29,003 nt of DNA from an uncultured Clostridia bacterium (GCA_945918815.1 CAMEIU010000003.1:1-29003); one strand, 5' to 3'. Shown: positions 1-7,913, counted from the stretch's first letter. A program made the numbers and translations. Notes: generated from the letters alone by a model not told the origin.

Positions 1-2
1 TG

Positions 3-527
3 TCCGGCGGCGTAGCCGTCATCCGTGTCGGCGCGCAGACCGAGGTTGCCATGAAGGAGCAGAAGCTCCGCGTGGAGGACGCCCTGAACGCCACCCGTGC
101 CGCCGTGGAGGAAGGCATCGTGGCCGGCGGCGGTACCGCCTATGTCAACGCCATCCCCGCCGTGGAAGCCCTGGTCGCCACCCTGTCCGGCGACGAGAAG
201 ACCGGCGCCCAGATCGTGGCCAAGGCCCTGCAGGCTCCTGTCCGTCAGATCGCCGAGAACGCCGGTGTGGACGGCTCCATCGTCTTCGATAAGATCCACA
301 GCAGCGAGAAGGTCGGCTATGGCTTCAACGCCTACACCGAGACCTACGCCGACATGATCGAGAGCGGCATTGTGGATCCCACCAAGGTCACCCGCTCCGC
401 ACTGGAGAACGCAGCCTCCATCGCCGCCTGCGTCCTGACCACCGAGTCCCTGGTCACCGACAAGCCCGATCCCGCAGCCGACGCGGCCGCTGCCGCCGCC
501 GCTGCCGGTGCAGGCGGAATGTATTGA
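3..527 (+). CDS. groEL: Chaperonin GroEL (Hsp60), C-terminal part
   Basis: This is the 3' end of the 60-kDa chaperonin, which folds cytosolic proteins with GroES in an ATP-driven double ring. The open frame runs in from the left edge with no start codon, so about two thirds of the protein lies outside the window. Visible family signatures are the SGGVAVIRVGAQTEVAMKE stretch, the equatorial segment VEDALNATRAAVEEGIVAGG and the Y-G-F-N-A block near the end. The C-terminal tail is Ala/Gly-rich and ends GAGGMY, in place of the more common GGM repeats. Codon choice is strongly C/G-ending, as expected for a highly expressed gene. A strong terminator follows 20 bp after the stop, so the transcript ends here. 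Confidence 0.97.
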   Translation, partial: SGGVAVIRVGAQTEVAMKEQKLRVEDALNATRAAVEEGIVAGGGTAYVNAIPAVEALVATLSGDEKTGAQIVAKALQAPVRQIAENAGVDGSIVFDKIHSSEKVGYGFNAYTETYADMIESGIVDPTKVTRSALENAASIAACVLTTESLVTDKPDPAADAAAAAAAAGAGGMY

Positions 528-548
528 TCCCATTCTCAAATAAAACCG

Positions 549-584
549 ATCCCCCGGACGCCGCAGGACGTCCGGGGGATTTTT
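549..584 (+). terminator. Intrinsic terminator of groEL
   Basis: A perfect 12-bp GC-rich stem (ATCCCCCGGACG paired with CGTCCGGGGGAT) with an 8-nt loop is followed directly by TTTTT. It lies 20 bp after the groEL stop and is the expected end of the groESL transcript. Confidence 0.93.
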
Positions 585-697
585 AATGAATGATGAATAG
601 TGAAGAATGAATAATTGTGGTGTCCTTCGGACGAATTGAAATGATTTTCCGAAGGAAAATACCTCAATTATTCATCATTCATTATTCATGATTCATT
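585..697. repeat. Intergenic palindromic repeat R2, copy 1
   Basis: This AT-rich imperfect palindrome is built from ATGAATGATGAATA-type outer arms and GAATAATTG/CAATTATTC inner arms. Two central mini-hairpins follow (GTCC-TTCG-GAC and TTTTCC-GA-AGGAAAA). Related copies lie at 11291-11417 and 13773-13868 in the same orientation. It begins right after the T-tract of the groEL terminator. It has no coding potential, and its function is unknown. Confidence 0.85.
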
Positions 698-704
698 CGT
701 ACTG

Positions 705-1397
705 TCAGATTCTCTGCACCAGTTCTTCCACCAGCTTGGCCGAGCGTTGGGCCGCCTGGCGTTCAAAGGTGGGATAGTCCATTTCCGCCGAGTGGTCGGC
801 TTTGTCGGAGATGGCCCGGATGACCACGAAGGGGATGCCGTTGCGGTAGGCGGCGTGGGCGATGGCCGCGCCCTCCATTTCCGTGCAGAGGCCGCCCACG
901 TGGCCCAGAATGACATCCTTCTGCGCCTCCGAGGCGATAAACTGGTCGCCGGAGACGATGCGGCCCCGCTTACAGCCCACGCCCTGCTCTTTGCAGACCT
1001 GCTCCGCCAGAGAAGCCAGCCCCTCGTCCGCCGGGAAGGCGTCCACGTCCAGGCCCGGCACCTTGCCCCAGGGATAGCCGAAGGCAGTGGTGTCGAAATC
1101 ATGATACATGAGGTCCGTGGAAATGGCCACGTCGCCGATGTCCAACGCCGCATCCAGGGAACCGGCGATGCCGGTGTTGATGATGTGGGTCACGTGGTAC
1201 AGATCCGCCAGGATCTGCACGCACAAGGCCGCATTGACCTTGCCCACGCCGCACTGGACCACCACGACCTCTGCGCTGTTCAAATTTCCATGATAAAACG
1301 CCATGCCGGTGTGGGTTTCCACCGACGCGCCCGCCATGGCCGCCTTCAGGGTCTCCACTTCCTTTTCCATGGCTCCGATGATGCCGATGATGTTCAT
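705..1397 (-). CDS. mtnN: 5'-methylthioadenosine/S-adenosylhomocysteine nucleosidase
   Basis: This cytosolic enzyme (Pfs/MtnN) cleaves adenine from S-adenosylhomocysteine and methylthioadenosine. It relieves product inhibition of methyltransferases and supplies S-ribosylhomocysteine to LuxS. The 230-residue length is typical. The N-terminus MNIIGIIGAMEKEVE carries the conserved acid at Glu11. The substrate-binding Met-Glu pair (TEMEGAA) and the catalytic Asp motif (AISDKAD) follow in order. The start is fixed by AGGAGG, 8 bases upstream. It lies 129 bp downstream of luxS on the same strand, so the two consecutive enzymes of the pathway are probably co-transcribed. The gap between them holds a long inverted repeat. 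Confidence 0.96.
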   Translation of the reverse strand: MNIIGIIGAMEKEVETLKAAMAGASVETHTGMAFYHGNLNSAEVVVVQCGVGKVNAALCVQILADLYHVTHIINTGIAGSLDAALDIGDVAISTDLMYHDFDTTAFGYPWGKVPGLDVDAFPADEGLASLAEQVCKEQGVGCKRGRIVSGDQFIASEAQKDVILGHVGGLCTEMEGAAIAHAAYRNGIPFVVIRAISDKADHSAEMDYPTFERQAAQRSAKLVEELVQRI

Positions 1398-1429
1398 AAA
1401 ATCCTCCTGTCAAAAATGGATCTGTGGAA

Positions 1430-1489
1430 GCGGCTATCAGCCGTCCGCTTCTGCGCTGCGAACTTGGAAAACGGACGGCTGATAGCCGC
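1430..1489. repeat. Long inverted repeat R3 between luxS and mtnN
   Basis: An 18-bp perfect inverted repeat (GCGGCTATCAGCCGTCCG at 1430-1447 and its complement at 1472-1489) surrounds a 24-nt loop. No T-tract follows on either strand, so it is not a classic terminator. A shorter relative, GGCGGCTGATAGCCGCC, lies near 12620. If transcribed between luxS and mtnN it would form a very stable hairpin that could protect or separate the two messages. Confidence 0.8.
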
Positions 1490-1526
1490 CCCTACGCCCC
1501 CTCAAAGGGGGCACAAGGCGTTTTCT

Positions 1527-2006
1527 TTATTCGGGATAGACCAATCGCTCCTCCGTGATACCGTACAAGGCCTGCTCCAGATACCGCTTTGCCAGGTAGT
1601 TGGCCATGGGCAGGTTCATGTCCAGATAGTTGCCGCAGTCCTTGGCGGCGGCGCCGGGGACCTCGCCCCGGAAGTCCCGGATGAATTCATACATCTCCGT
1701 CACCAGGGGCACGATGTCCCGGGATTCATAATCTCCGGCCAGCAGCAGATAGAAGCCGGTCCGGCAGCCCATGGGGCCGAAATAGACGGTCCGGTCCTTC
1801 CAGACCGGATGATTCCGCAGAAAGGTGGCGCCCAGATGCTCGATGGTGTGGACCTCCGCCGTGTTCATGACCGGCTCAAAGTTGGGCCGGGTCATGCGCA
1901 GGTCGAAGGTGGTGATGACCGCGTCCCCCGCATGGTCCTTCCGGGACACATAAACGCCGGGCAGCAGCCTGAGATGGTCGATGGTAAAGCTGGCGATTTT
2001 CTCCAT
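1527..2006 (-). CDS. luxS: S-ribosylhomocysteine lyase (AI-2 synthase)
   Basis: LuxS converts S-ribosylhomocysteine to homocysteine and 4,5-dihydroxy-2,3-pentanedione, the precursor of the AI-2 signal. The 159-residue protein is full length for the family. The metal-binding HTIEH motif gives His53 and His57, and Cys124 in KDCGN is the third ligand. The catalytic Cys81 lies in MGCRTGFY. An AGGAGG ribosome binding site 6 bases upstream supports the start. It is followed by mtnN, the enzyme that makes its substrate. The sequence upstream of its start is the arm of an inverted-repeat element. A weak promoter-like pair (TTGCTT, CATAAT, 15-bp spacer) reads out of that arm towards luxS, but it is not convincing. 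Confidence 0.97.
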   Translation of the reverse strand: MEKIASFTIDHLRLLPGVYVSRKDHAGDAVITTFDLRMTRPNFEPVMNTAEVHTIEHLGATFLRNHPVWKDRTVYFGPMGCRTGFYLLLAGDYESRDIVPLVTEMYEFIRDFRGEVPGAAAKDCGNYLDMNLPMANYLAKRYLEQALYGITEERLVYPE

Positions 2007-2028
2007 GATATGCCTCCTGTATCACACA

Positions 2029-2408
2029 TGCAAATCGAGATTATGTCTATCGGGATAAATAAGCAAGGGCAACTATCTTGCAAGGGATCCAAAGACGCTG
2101 TCATGGTTGCGAAAAAGCTTATGTAGGGCACGGCCACTGGACGTGCCGCCTGTAGGCACTGCGTCATGGAACCGGCTGCCAAACGGCGCGTCGAGTCGCC
2201 GCGCCCTACAGTGGGCATTGTGCGATTTCACAGAAATGACAGTGTGAGACAGAACCCTGTCATAAAAATTCGTGTGCTTACTCAAACCGATAATCATAAC
2301 CGGGATTTATCGATGTAAGGTGCTGGCGCGCAATGACAGCGTTTTTGGAACACTTGCAAGAAGTTTGCTGTCGCTTGCTTAACCAGATAGTCACAATCCC
2401 AATTTGTA
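2029..2408. mobile_element. MITE-like element with about 75-bp terminal inverted repeats, carrying a nested R1 repeat
   Basis: The left end (about 2029-2111) and the right end (about 2327-2408) are imperfect inverted copies of each other. Shared blocks in order are CAAAT..GATT, CTATC, AAGCAAG, CTTGCAAG, TCCAAA, ACGCTGTCAT and TGCG. The arm tip CAAATTGGGATT on the right matches the outer tip of R1 copies at 19275 and 21893. No transposase is encoded. The element fills most of the 519-bp gap between luxS and the M23 gene. I see no gene in this gap. The rest of it, 2409-2525, is the AT-rich leader of the M23 gene with no promoter I would trust. Confidence 0.72.
2122..2210 (+). repeat. R1 repeat core, copy a (nested)
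   Basis: The core starts TGTAGGGCACGG and ends GCGCCCTACA. Its two 27-bp ends are inverted and each folds into its own hairpin. This copy sits inside the larger inverted-repeat element at 2029-2408 and lacks the usual outer GAAATTGGGATTT arms directly beside it. Confidence 0.88.
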
Positions 2409-2525
2409 CGGCGATCCGCGTTTTGCTTACAGTATACAAAAAAAATGACAAAAAAGAAACAGGCAAAAGAACCATAGATGAGAAAAAGTCGTCTATAGGG
2501 GTAAATCCATCCAGGAGGGATTTTC

Positions 2526-3764
2526 ATGAAGGTAAGACGGCTTTTTCTTTTGCTGCTGTGCGTTCTGCTGGTCGTTCCGGCTGCCGCCAGGTCCTCCGCC
2601 GAGATTCGGACGGAGCTGGACGATTTGAAGGCCCAGGCCCAGGCGCTCCAGGATCAGAACGCGGCGCTGGAGGAGCAGCTGGCGGCCAACGCGGCCGAGA
2701 CCCAATCCACAGTCCGGCAGAAGTCCGCCATCGACCAGCGTATCCACATGACCCAGGCGGAGCTGGAGAACGCCAACCAGCAGCTCCGGCAATACAGCCT
2801 GCTGATCGCCCAAAAGCAGTCGGAATTGGAGGACGCCCTGGCGGAGCAGGCCCGGATGAACGAGACCTATCAGGTCCGCCTGCGGGCCATGGAGGAATCG
2901 GGGACCGTGTCCTACTGGTCCATTCTGTTCCAGGCCAGCAGCTTTTCCGACCTTTTGGACCGCATTGACATGATTCAGGAGATCGCCCGGGCGGACCGGG
3001 ACATGCTGGACCAACTGGAGGAGCAGGCCCGGATGGTGCAGGCCGAGCGGGAATCGCTGCGGCAGGCCCTGGAAGAGCAGCAGGCGGCCAAGGACGAGCT
3101 GGACCGGCTGGAGGAAACCCTCCGGGATCAGCGGGCCGAGGCGGACCGGCTGCTGCTCCAGCTGGCGGAAGACGAGGCGAATTTGACCGACGCCTATCTG
3201 GCCGGTCTGGACGCCCAGGAGGCCATGTCCGAGGAAATCCGGGCCGCCCAGCAGGCCTATGAAGCGGCCTTGTCCGCCGAGGACGCGGCAAGGCTGGCCC
3301 AGGCTAACGCCTACAACTTGGCGGGCGGCAGCCCGTCCGCCGGGACTGACGTCACCCCCAGCGTCTCCGGCTTCCTCTCTCCCCTGCCCGCCGGGGCCTT
3401 TGTGACCGACGCCTACGGCTGGCGGATCCATCCCATCAAGAAGACAGAGTCCTTCCACACCGGTGTGGACCTGGCGGCCAACCAGGGTACCGCCATCTGC
3501 GCCACGGCGGCGGGTGTCGTGGTGGCCGCGTCCTACTCTGACGCCTACGGCTACTATGTGTCCCTGAGCCATGGCAGCGGCTACGGCAGCTTCTACGGCC
3601 ACATGACCAACTACATCGTCGCCCCGGGCGATTCCGTCTCCCAGGGTCAAATCATCGGCTATGTCGGCTCCACCGGCGTTTACTCCACCGGGCCTCACCT
3701 GCATTTTGAGATCTCCGTCAACGGCAGCACGGTCAATCCCATGGAGTATATCACCCTGTCGTAG
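2526..3764 (+). CDS. Secreted murein hydrolase, coiled-coil plus M23 peptidase domain
   Basis: This EnvC/NlpD-like protein is predicted to be exported and to cut peptide cross-bridges in peptidoglycan. Residues 1-22 are a signal peptide (MKVRRLFLLLLCVLLVVPAAA). Residues 27 to about 262 form a long charged coiled coil rich in Gln, Glu and Leu, interrupted by a hydrophobic patch near 120-150. A short Gly/Ser linker leads to the C-terminal M23 domain (about 285-412). Zn-binding residues are present: His311 and Asp315 in HTGVD, and His391-x-His393 in HLHFE. So the enzyme looks catalytically competent. AGGAGG precedes the ATG. It appears monocistronic. In related genomes such proteins often sit beside ftsEX, but that context is absent here. 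Confidence 0.9.
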   Translation: MKVRRLFLLLLCVLLVVPAAARSSAEIRTELDDLKAQAQALQDQNAALEEQLAANAAETQSTVRQKSAIDQRIHMTQAELENANQQLRQYSLLIAQKQSELEDALAEQARMNETYQVRLRAMEESGTVSYWSILFQASSFSDLLDRIDMIQEIARADRDMLDQLEEQARMVQAERESLRQALEEQQAAKDELDRLEETLRDQRAEADRLLLQLAEDEANLTDAYLAGLDAQEAMSEEIRAAQQAYEAALSAEDAARLAQANAYNLAGGSPSAGTDVTPSVSGFLSPLPAGAFVTDAYGWRIHPIKKTESFHTGVDLAANQGTAICATAAGVVVAASYSDAYGYYVSLSHGSGYGSFYGHMTNYIVAPGDSVSQGQIIGYVGSTGVYSTGPHLHFEISVNGSTVNPMEYITLS

Positions 3765-3789
3765 CCCGCCGCACCCAGGCTGCTTTCCC

Positions 3790-3818
3790 TTTACAAACCG
3801 GCCGCTTTCCCATATAAT
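3790..3818 (+). promoter_or_regulatory. Sigma-A promoter of the ABC exporter operon
   Basis: TTTACA (3790-3795) and TATAAT (3813-3818) are separated by exactly 17 bp. Transcription would begin near 3825, leaving an untranslated leader of about 220 nt that contains an entire R1 repeat. Confidence 0.78.
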
Positions 3819-3846
3819 AAACAAGGTTATGCCGCTTATCCGGTCT

Positions 3847-3997
3847 GAAATTGGAATTTGATATGCAGCCTTCTGTAGGGCACGGCCACTGGACGTGCCG
3901 CATGCAGGCAGCTGCATCCCGGAGCCAACTGCCAAACGGCGCGTCGGGTCGCCGCGCCCTACATAGGCGGTGCAACAACGTGCCAAATTCCAATTTG
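3847..3997 (+). repeat. R1 repeat, full copy b, in the exporter leader
   Basis: Outer arms AAATTGGAATTT (3848-3859) and AAATTCCAATTT (3985-3996) are perfect complements and flank the core at 3874-3963. Compared with copies e and f, the arm carries a G-to-A change on the left matched by C-to-T on the right, so pairing is kept. It lies downstream of the predicted transcription start and upstream of the first exporter gene. Confidence 0.88.
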
Positions 3998-4046
3998 CCG
4001 GGCGAAGCCGATAGCCATTATCAAAATTCCGGGGAGGTCGGGAAAT

Positions 4047-5774
4047 ATGGCGCGAATTGGGCGGTATATCCGGCCTTATGCGGCCTTTATCGTGCTGACC
4101 ATGGTCATCAAGCTCCTGGGCGCGGTCATGGAGCTGTTTGTGCCGTACCTCATGGAGATCATTCTGGACGACATCGTCCCCACCGGCAGCCGGAGCGCCA
4201 TTTTCCTCTACGGCGGAGGCATGCTGCTGTGCGCCTTTGGCTGCCTGCTGCTGAACATTCTGGCCAACCGCATGTCCGCCGTCAGCTCCGGCAAGATCAC
4301 GGAGAAGCTGCGCCACGACCTGTTTGAGCGGCTGAGCCGTCTCTCCGCCCGGCAGCTGGATCGGCTGACCGTTTCCTCCGCCGAGTCCCGGCTGACCAGC
4401 GACACCTATCATATCAACCAGCTGCTGGCCAGAATCCAGCGGCTGGGCGTCCGTGCGCCGATTTTATTGGTGGGCGGTATTTTTATGATGCTGACCATGG
4501 ACGCGCCCCTGGCCCTGGTGCTCATCGGCCTGCTGCCGGTCATCGGCCTCATCGTCTATTTCGTCACCAAGACCAGCGTGCCCCTCTACACCCAGGAGCA
4601 GTCGGTGCTGGACAACATGGTCCGGGTCCTCCAGGAAAACATCACCGGCATCCGGGTCATCAAGGCATTGAGCAAGACGGACTATGAAAAAGAGCGGTTC
4701 CGACAGGTGAACCGGGAATTGACCCATCTGGACCAGAAGGCCGGATTCATCAGCTCTTTGACCAACCCCTCCGCCTCCCTGGTGCTGAATCTGGGCCTGA
4801 CCTTGGTAGTGGTGGCGGGGGCCTTCCGGGTCAACGGCGGCCAATGCCAGAGCGGCGTCATCGTGGCCTTTTTGCAGTATTTTGTCATGATTCTCAACGC
4901 CATGCTGGGCGTCACCCGGATCTTTGTCATCTGGTCCAAGGGCGAGGCCAGCGCACGAAGAGTGGCCGACGCCCTGGAGACGCCGCCGGACCTCCTTGTG
5001 CTGCCCCAGGAGAACAAGCCGGAGGAAGCCCCGGCCCACATCGAGTTCCGGGACGTGACCTTCTCCTACACCGGCGTGGGGACCAACCTGAGCCATCTGA
5101 GCTTCCGGCTGCTCCACGGGGAGAGCCTGGGCATCCTGGGCCCCACCGGCGCAGGCAAGTCCACGGTACTAAACCTGCTGCTCCGGCTCTATGACCCGGA
5201 TTCCGGCGCCGTCCTCCTGGACGGCCGGGACATTCGCACCATTCCCAACGACGAGCTGCGGGCCAAGTTTGGGGTGGTATTCCAGAACGACTTCGTGGCC
5301 GAGGGGGCCATTGCGGACAACCTGCGGTTCTTCCGCAATCTGGACGACGCCGCCCTCCGCCGCGCCGCCGAAGACGCCCAGGCCTGGGACTTTATCGAGA
5401 AAAAAGAGGGCGGTCTCCAGGCCACTGTGGCAGTCCGGGGCAACAACCTGTCCGGCGGCCAGAAGCAGCGGCTTCTGATCGGCCGGGCTCTCGCGGGAAC
5501 CCCGGAGATTCTGGTATTGGACGACGCTTCCTCCGCCCTGGACTACCGCACCGACGCCCAGCTGCGGCAGGCCCTCCGGCAGAACTACGGCGCCGTCACC
5601 ACGGTCCTGGTGGCCCAGCGGGTCAGCTCCATCCGCCACTGCAACCACATTCTGATGCTCTCCGACGGGCAGGTCCTGGGCTATGGCACCCATTTGGAAT
5701 TGATGGAACGCTGCCCGGAATACCGCCGCATCGCCCAGGCCCAGATGGGCGAAGGGAAGGAGGCGGCCGTATGA
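4047..5774 (+). CDS. Heterodimeric ABC exporter subunit with degenerate ATPase site residues
   Basis: This half-transporter has a six-helix membrane domain (about residues 1-310) and a nucleotide-binding domain (about 335-570). Walker A is GPTGAGKS (365-372) and the signature is an intact LSGGQ (468-472). Walker B ends in Asp492-Asp493, so the catalytic Glu is replaced by Asp. The H-loop His is Gln524 (VAQRVSS). This is the non-catalytic half known from heterodimers such as TM287/288, BmrCD and LmrCD. The next gene overlaps by 4 bp and has the complementary pattern, so they should form one pump. The substrate cannot be told from sequence; drug, lipid or peptide export are all possible. A sigma-A promoter lies upstream. 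Confidence 0.93.
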   Translation: MARIGRYIRPYAAFIVLTMVIKLLGAVMELFVPYLMEIILDDIVPTGSRSAIFLYGGGMLLCAFGCLLLNILANRMSAVSSGKITEKLRHDLFERLSRLSARQLDRLTVSSAESRLTSDTYHINQLLARIQRLGVRAPILLVGGIFMMLTMDAPLALVLIGLLPVIGLIVYFVTKTSVPLYTQEQSVLDNMVRVLQENITGIRVIKALSKTDYEKERFRQVNRELTHLDQKAGFISSLTNPSASLVLNLGLTLVVVAGAFRVNGGQCQSGVIVAFLQYFVMILNAMLGVTRIFVIWSKGEASARRVADALETPPDLLVLPQENKPEEAPAHIEFRDVTFSYTGVGTNLSHLSFRLLHGESLGILGPTGAGKSTVLNLLLRLYDPDSGAVLLDGRDIRTIPNDELRAKFGVVFQNDFVAEGAIADNLRFFRNLDDAALRRAAEDAQAWDFIEKKEGGLQATVAVRGNNLSGGQKQRLLIGRALAGTPEILVLDDASSALDYRTDAQLRQALRQNYGAVTTVLVAQRVSSIRHCNHILMLSDGQVLGYGTHLELMERCPEYRRIAQAQMGEGKEAAV

Positions 5775-7534
5775 AAAAGCCCGTTTCCACCAGGCCCCGG
5801 GACCTGACTGTGTCCAAGGGGACCCTGCTGCGCCGCTTCTGGTCCTATCTGGGCCGGGACCGGCTGCTGCTGGTATTGGCCCTGCTGCTCTCCGGCTCCA
5901 GCAGCCTGCTGTCCCTCTACGGACCGAAGCTCTCCGGCCAGGCCATCAACGCCATCGATCTGGGGGCCGGGCAGGTGGATTTTGACACCGTGTACCGCTG
6001 CGCCGTCCTCATGGCCCTGTTCTACATTTTATCCACCGGCCTGACGTATCTATTGAATCTGGTCATGATCCGCCTGTCCCGGGCCGTGTCCCAGCAGATG
6101 CGCCACGACATCTTTGAAAACCTCATGGCCCTGCCCGTGGGCTTCTTCGACCGGCATCAGACCGGCAATCTGATCAGCATCGTCACCTATGACGTGGACA
6201 CCATCACCCAATCTCTTTCCTCGGACCTGCTGCAGATTCTCCAGAGCGGCATCACGGTCATTGTCTCCTTCGTCATGATGATGACCATTGCGCCGAAGCT
6301 GGTGCTGATCTTCCTGGTCACGGTGCCCTGCACGGTGCTGTTCATCCGCTGGCTGACCCGGCGGGTGCGGCCCTTGTTCCGCAAGCGCAGCGCCAAGCTG
6401 GGGGAGCTCAACGGCTTTGTGGAGGAAATGCTCTCCGGTCAGAAGACCATCCGGGCCTATGGCCGGGAGGACGCGGTGCTGGAGCGGTTTGACGAAAAGA
6501 ACCGGGCCGCCGTGGACGCCTACACCGTGGCTGAGGCCAACGGCACCGTCACCGGGCCCTCCGTCACCTTTATCAACAACGTCTCCTTGACCCTGGTCTG
6601 CGTCTGCGGCGCGCTGCTGTTCCTGCGGGGCGAGATCAGCTTCGTGCAGTACTCCCGCAAGTTCTCCGGCCCCATCAACGAGACGGCCAACATCATCGCC
6701 GAGCTGCAAAGCGCCTTCGCGGCGGCGGAACGGGTCTTCGGCCTCATCGACGCCCAGCCGGACACGCCCGACGCCCCCGGCGCCCTGGAGCTGACCCACG
6801 TCCAAGGGGACGTGGAGTTCCGCCATGTGGACTTCTCCTACGAGCCGGGCAAGCCCATTCTGAAGGACCTGAGCCTCCACGCCAAGCCCGGCTCCCTGAC
6901 CGCCATCGTCGGCCCCACCGGCGCGGGCAAGACCACCCTCATCAACCTCCTGATGCGCTTCTACGACGTGGACGGCGGCGGAATCTATGTGGACGGCCAC
7001 GATATCCGGCAGCTGACCCGCCATTCCCTGCGCAGCGCCTTCTCCATGGTCCTCCAGGACACCTGGCTGTTCTATGGCTCGATCTATGACAACCTGGCAT
7101 ACGGGAAAGAGGGGGCCACCCTGGACGAGGTGGTCCGGGCCGCCAAGGCCGCCAAGATTCACTCCTACATCGACCGCCTGCCGGAGGGCTACCAGGCGAT
7201 CCTTTCCGACAACGGCGCGGGCGTCTCCAAGGGCCAGAAGCAGCTTCTGACCATCGCCCGGGCCATGCTGCTGGACGCGCCCATGCTGATTCTCGACGAG
7301 GCCACCTCCAACGTGGACACCCAGACGGAGCAGCAGATTCAGGCGGCCATGCAGGAGCTGATGCAGGGCCGGACCTGCTTCGTCATCGCCCACCGGCTCT
7401 CCACCATTCAGTCCGCGGATCACATTCTGGTCATGCGGGACGGCCAGGTGGTGGAGCAGGGCACCCACCGGGAACTCATGGCCCAGAACGGCTTCTACCG
7501 GCAGCTCTACGAGGCGCAGTTTGACCGCGCATAA
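5771..7534 (+). CDS. Heterodimeric ABC exporter subunit with consensus catalytic residues
   Basis: This partner half-transporter of 587 residues starts at an ATGA overlap with the preceding gene, a sign of translational coupling. The N-terminal six-helix domain spans about residues 25-320. Walker A is GPTGAGKT (381-388). Walker B ends in Asp509-Glu510 with the catalytic Glu intact, and the switch His541 is present (IAHRLST). Its signature motif is altered to VSKGQ (485-489). Thus one ATP site pairs this subunit's good Walker motifs with the partner's LSGGQ. The other pairs the partner's Asp/Gln residues with VSKGQ and should bind but scarcely hydrolyse ATP. No terminator is evident before the next promoter. 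Confidence 0.94.
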   Translation: MKKPVSTRPRDLTVSKGTLLRRFWSYLGRDRLLLVLALLLSGSSSLLSLYGPKLSGQAINAIDLGAGQVDFDTVYRCAVLMALFYILSTGLTYLLNLVMIRLSRAVSQQMRHDIFENLMALPVGFFDRHQTGNLISIVTYDVDTITQSLSSDLLQILQSGITVIVSFVMMMTIAPKLVLIFLVTVPCTVLFIRWLTRRVRPLFRKRSAKLGELNGFVEEMLSGQKTIRAYGREDAVLERFDEKNRAAVDAYTVAEANGTVTGPSVTFINNVSLTLVCVCGALLFLRGEISFVQYSRKFSGPINETANIIAELQSAFAAAERVFGLIDAQPDTPDAPGALELTHVQGDVEFRHVDFSYEPGKPILKDLSLHAKPGSLTAIVGPTGAGKTTLINLLMRFYDVDGGGIYVDGHDIRQLTRHSLRSAFSMVLQDTWLFYGSIYDNLAYGKEGATLDEVVRAAKAAKIHSYIDRLPEGYQAILSDNGAGVSKGQKQLLTIARAMLLDAPMLILDEATSNVDTQTEQQIQAAMQELMQGRTCFVIAHRLSTIQSADHILVMRDGQVVEQGTHRELMAQNGFYRQLYEAQFDRA

Positions 7535-7574
7535 GCAGGGGCGGTTATTGACCGCACGCCGGTGCAAAAAAAAC

Positions 7575-7603
7575 TTGCATCGGAAGGGGATCTGTGCTAT
7601 ATA
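7575..7603 (+). promoter_or_regulatory. Promoter of the cobalamin-controlled transport unit
   Basis: TTGCAT (7575-7580) and TATATA (7598-7603) have a 17-bp spacer, with an extended -10 TGC just before the hexamer. A second TATAAT at 7602-7607 overlaps but has a 21-bp spacer. The riboswitch begins about 20 bp downstream. Confidence 0.7.
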
Positions 7604-7628
7604 TAATGTATCAATTGAATAGAGTATT

Positions 7629-7803
7629 CGGTGCCGTTCGCTTCCTTCGGGAGCGGAACGGATAATAGGGAAACAGGTGAAAGGCCTGTACGATCTCGTC
7701 ACTGTATGTAACGAGCGCGCATCTTTGCCGGAAACGGCAGTCACTGAGGCAACTTGGGAAGGCGATGCAGCGTGATGACTTACGAGTCAGGAAACCTGCC
7801 GGA
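7629..7803 (+). ncRNA. Cobalamin (adenosylcobalamin-type) riboswitch aptamer
   Basis: Recognisable conserved segments occur in order: CGGTGCCG with a UUCG-capped arm, GATAATAGGGAAACAGGTGAA, CACTGTATGTAACGAGCG, GCAGTCACTGAGG, GGGAAGGCGATGCAG, and the B12 box ACGAGTCAGGAAACCTGCC near 7782-7800. These match the known cobalamin riboswitch architecture. Ligand binding is expected to favour the downstream terminator and switch off the CbiK-like and importer genes when corrinoid is plentiful. The rest of the 455-bp gap holds the promoter and the expression platform and no other gene. Confidence 0.93.
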
Positions 7804-7883
7804 TGCTGGTACAGGAATATGCGTTCGGCATATTTCAGATCACGAGGAATTGGTCGTACCTTCTCACCGTACATGTCGGTTCC

Positions 7884-7913
7884 CGTGGTCATCTTCGGAT
7901 GGCCACGTTTTTT
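7884..7913 (+). terminator. Expression-platform terminator of the cobalamin riboswitch
   Basis: A 10-bp stem (CGTGGTCATC paired with GATGGCCACG, one G-T pair) closes on a stable TTCG tetraloop and is followed by six T. It lies 80 nt after the aptamer and 77 nt before the first start codon, as expected for a transcriptional OFF switch. Which upstream bases form the competing antiterminator is not clear by eye. Confidence 0.87.

Noticed and set aside
2007..2126. A SAM or SAH riboswitch before luxS
   Set aside because: The upstream sequence is the arm of an inverted-repeat element. I find none of the conserved segments of these riboswitches.
2122..2210. R1 core as a tRNA or tRNA-like gene
   Set aside because: The multi-arm fold and 90-nt size are suggestive, but there is no T-loop GTTCRANNC motif, D-loop or CCA-accepting 7+5 arm pattern.
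2404..2438. A promoter for the M23 gene (TTGTAC with TATACA)
   Set aside because: The spacer is 23 bp, too long for a sigma-A promoter, and no better pair was found.
2493..4412. A minus-strand open frame of 639 codons across the M23 gene and the exporter leader
   Set aside because: It passes through an R1 repeat and a promoter and is antisense to a well-supported M23 gene. Its composition is that of a shadow frame.
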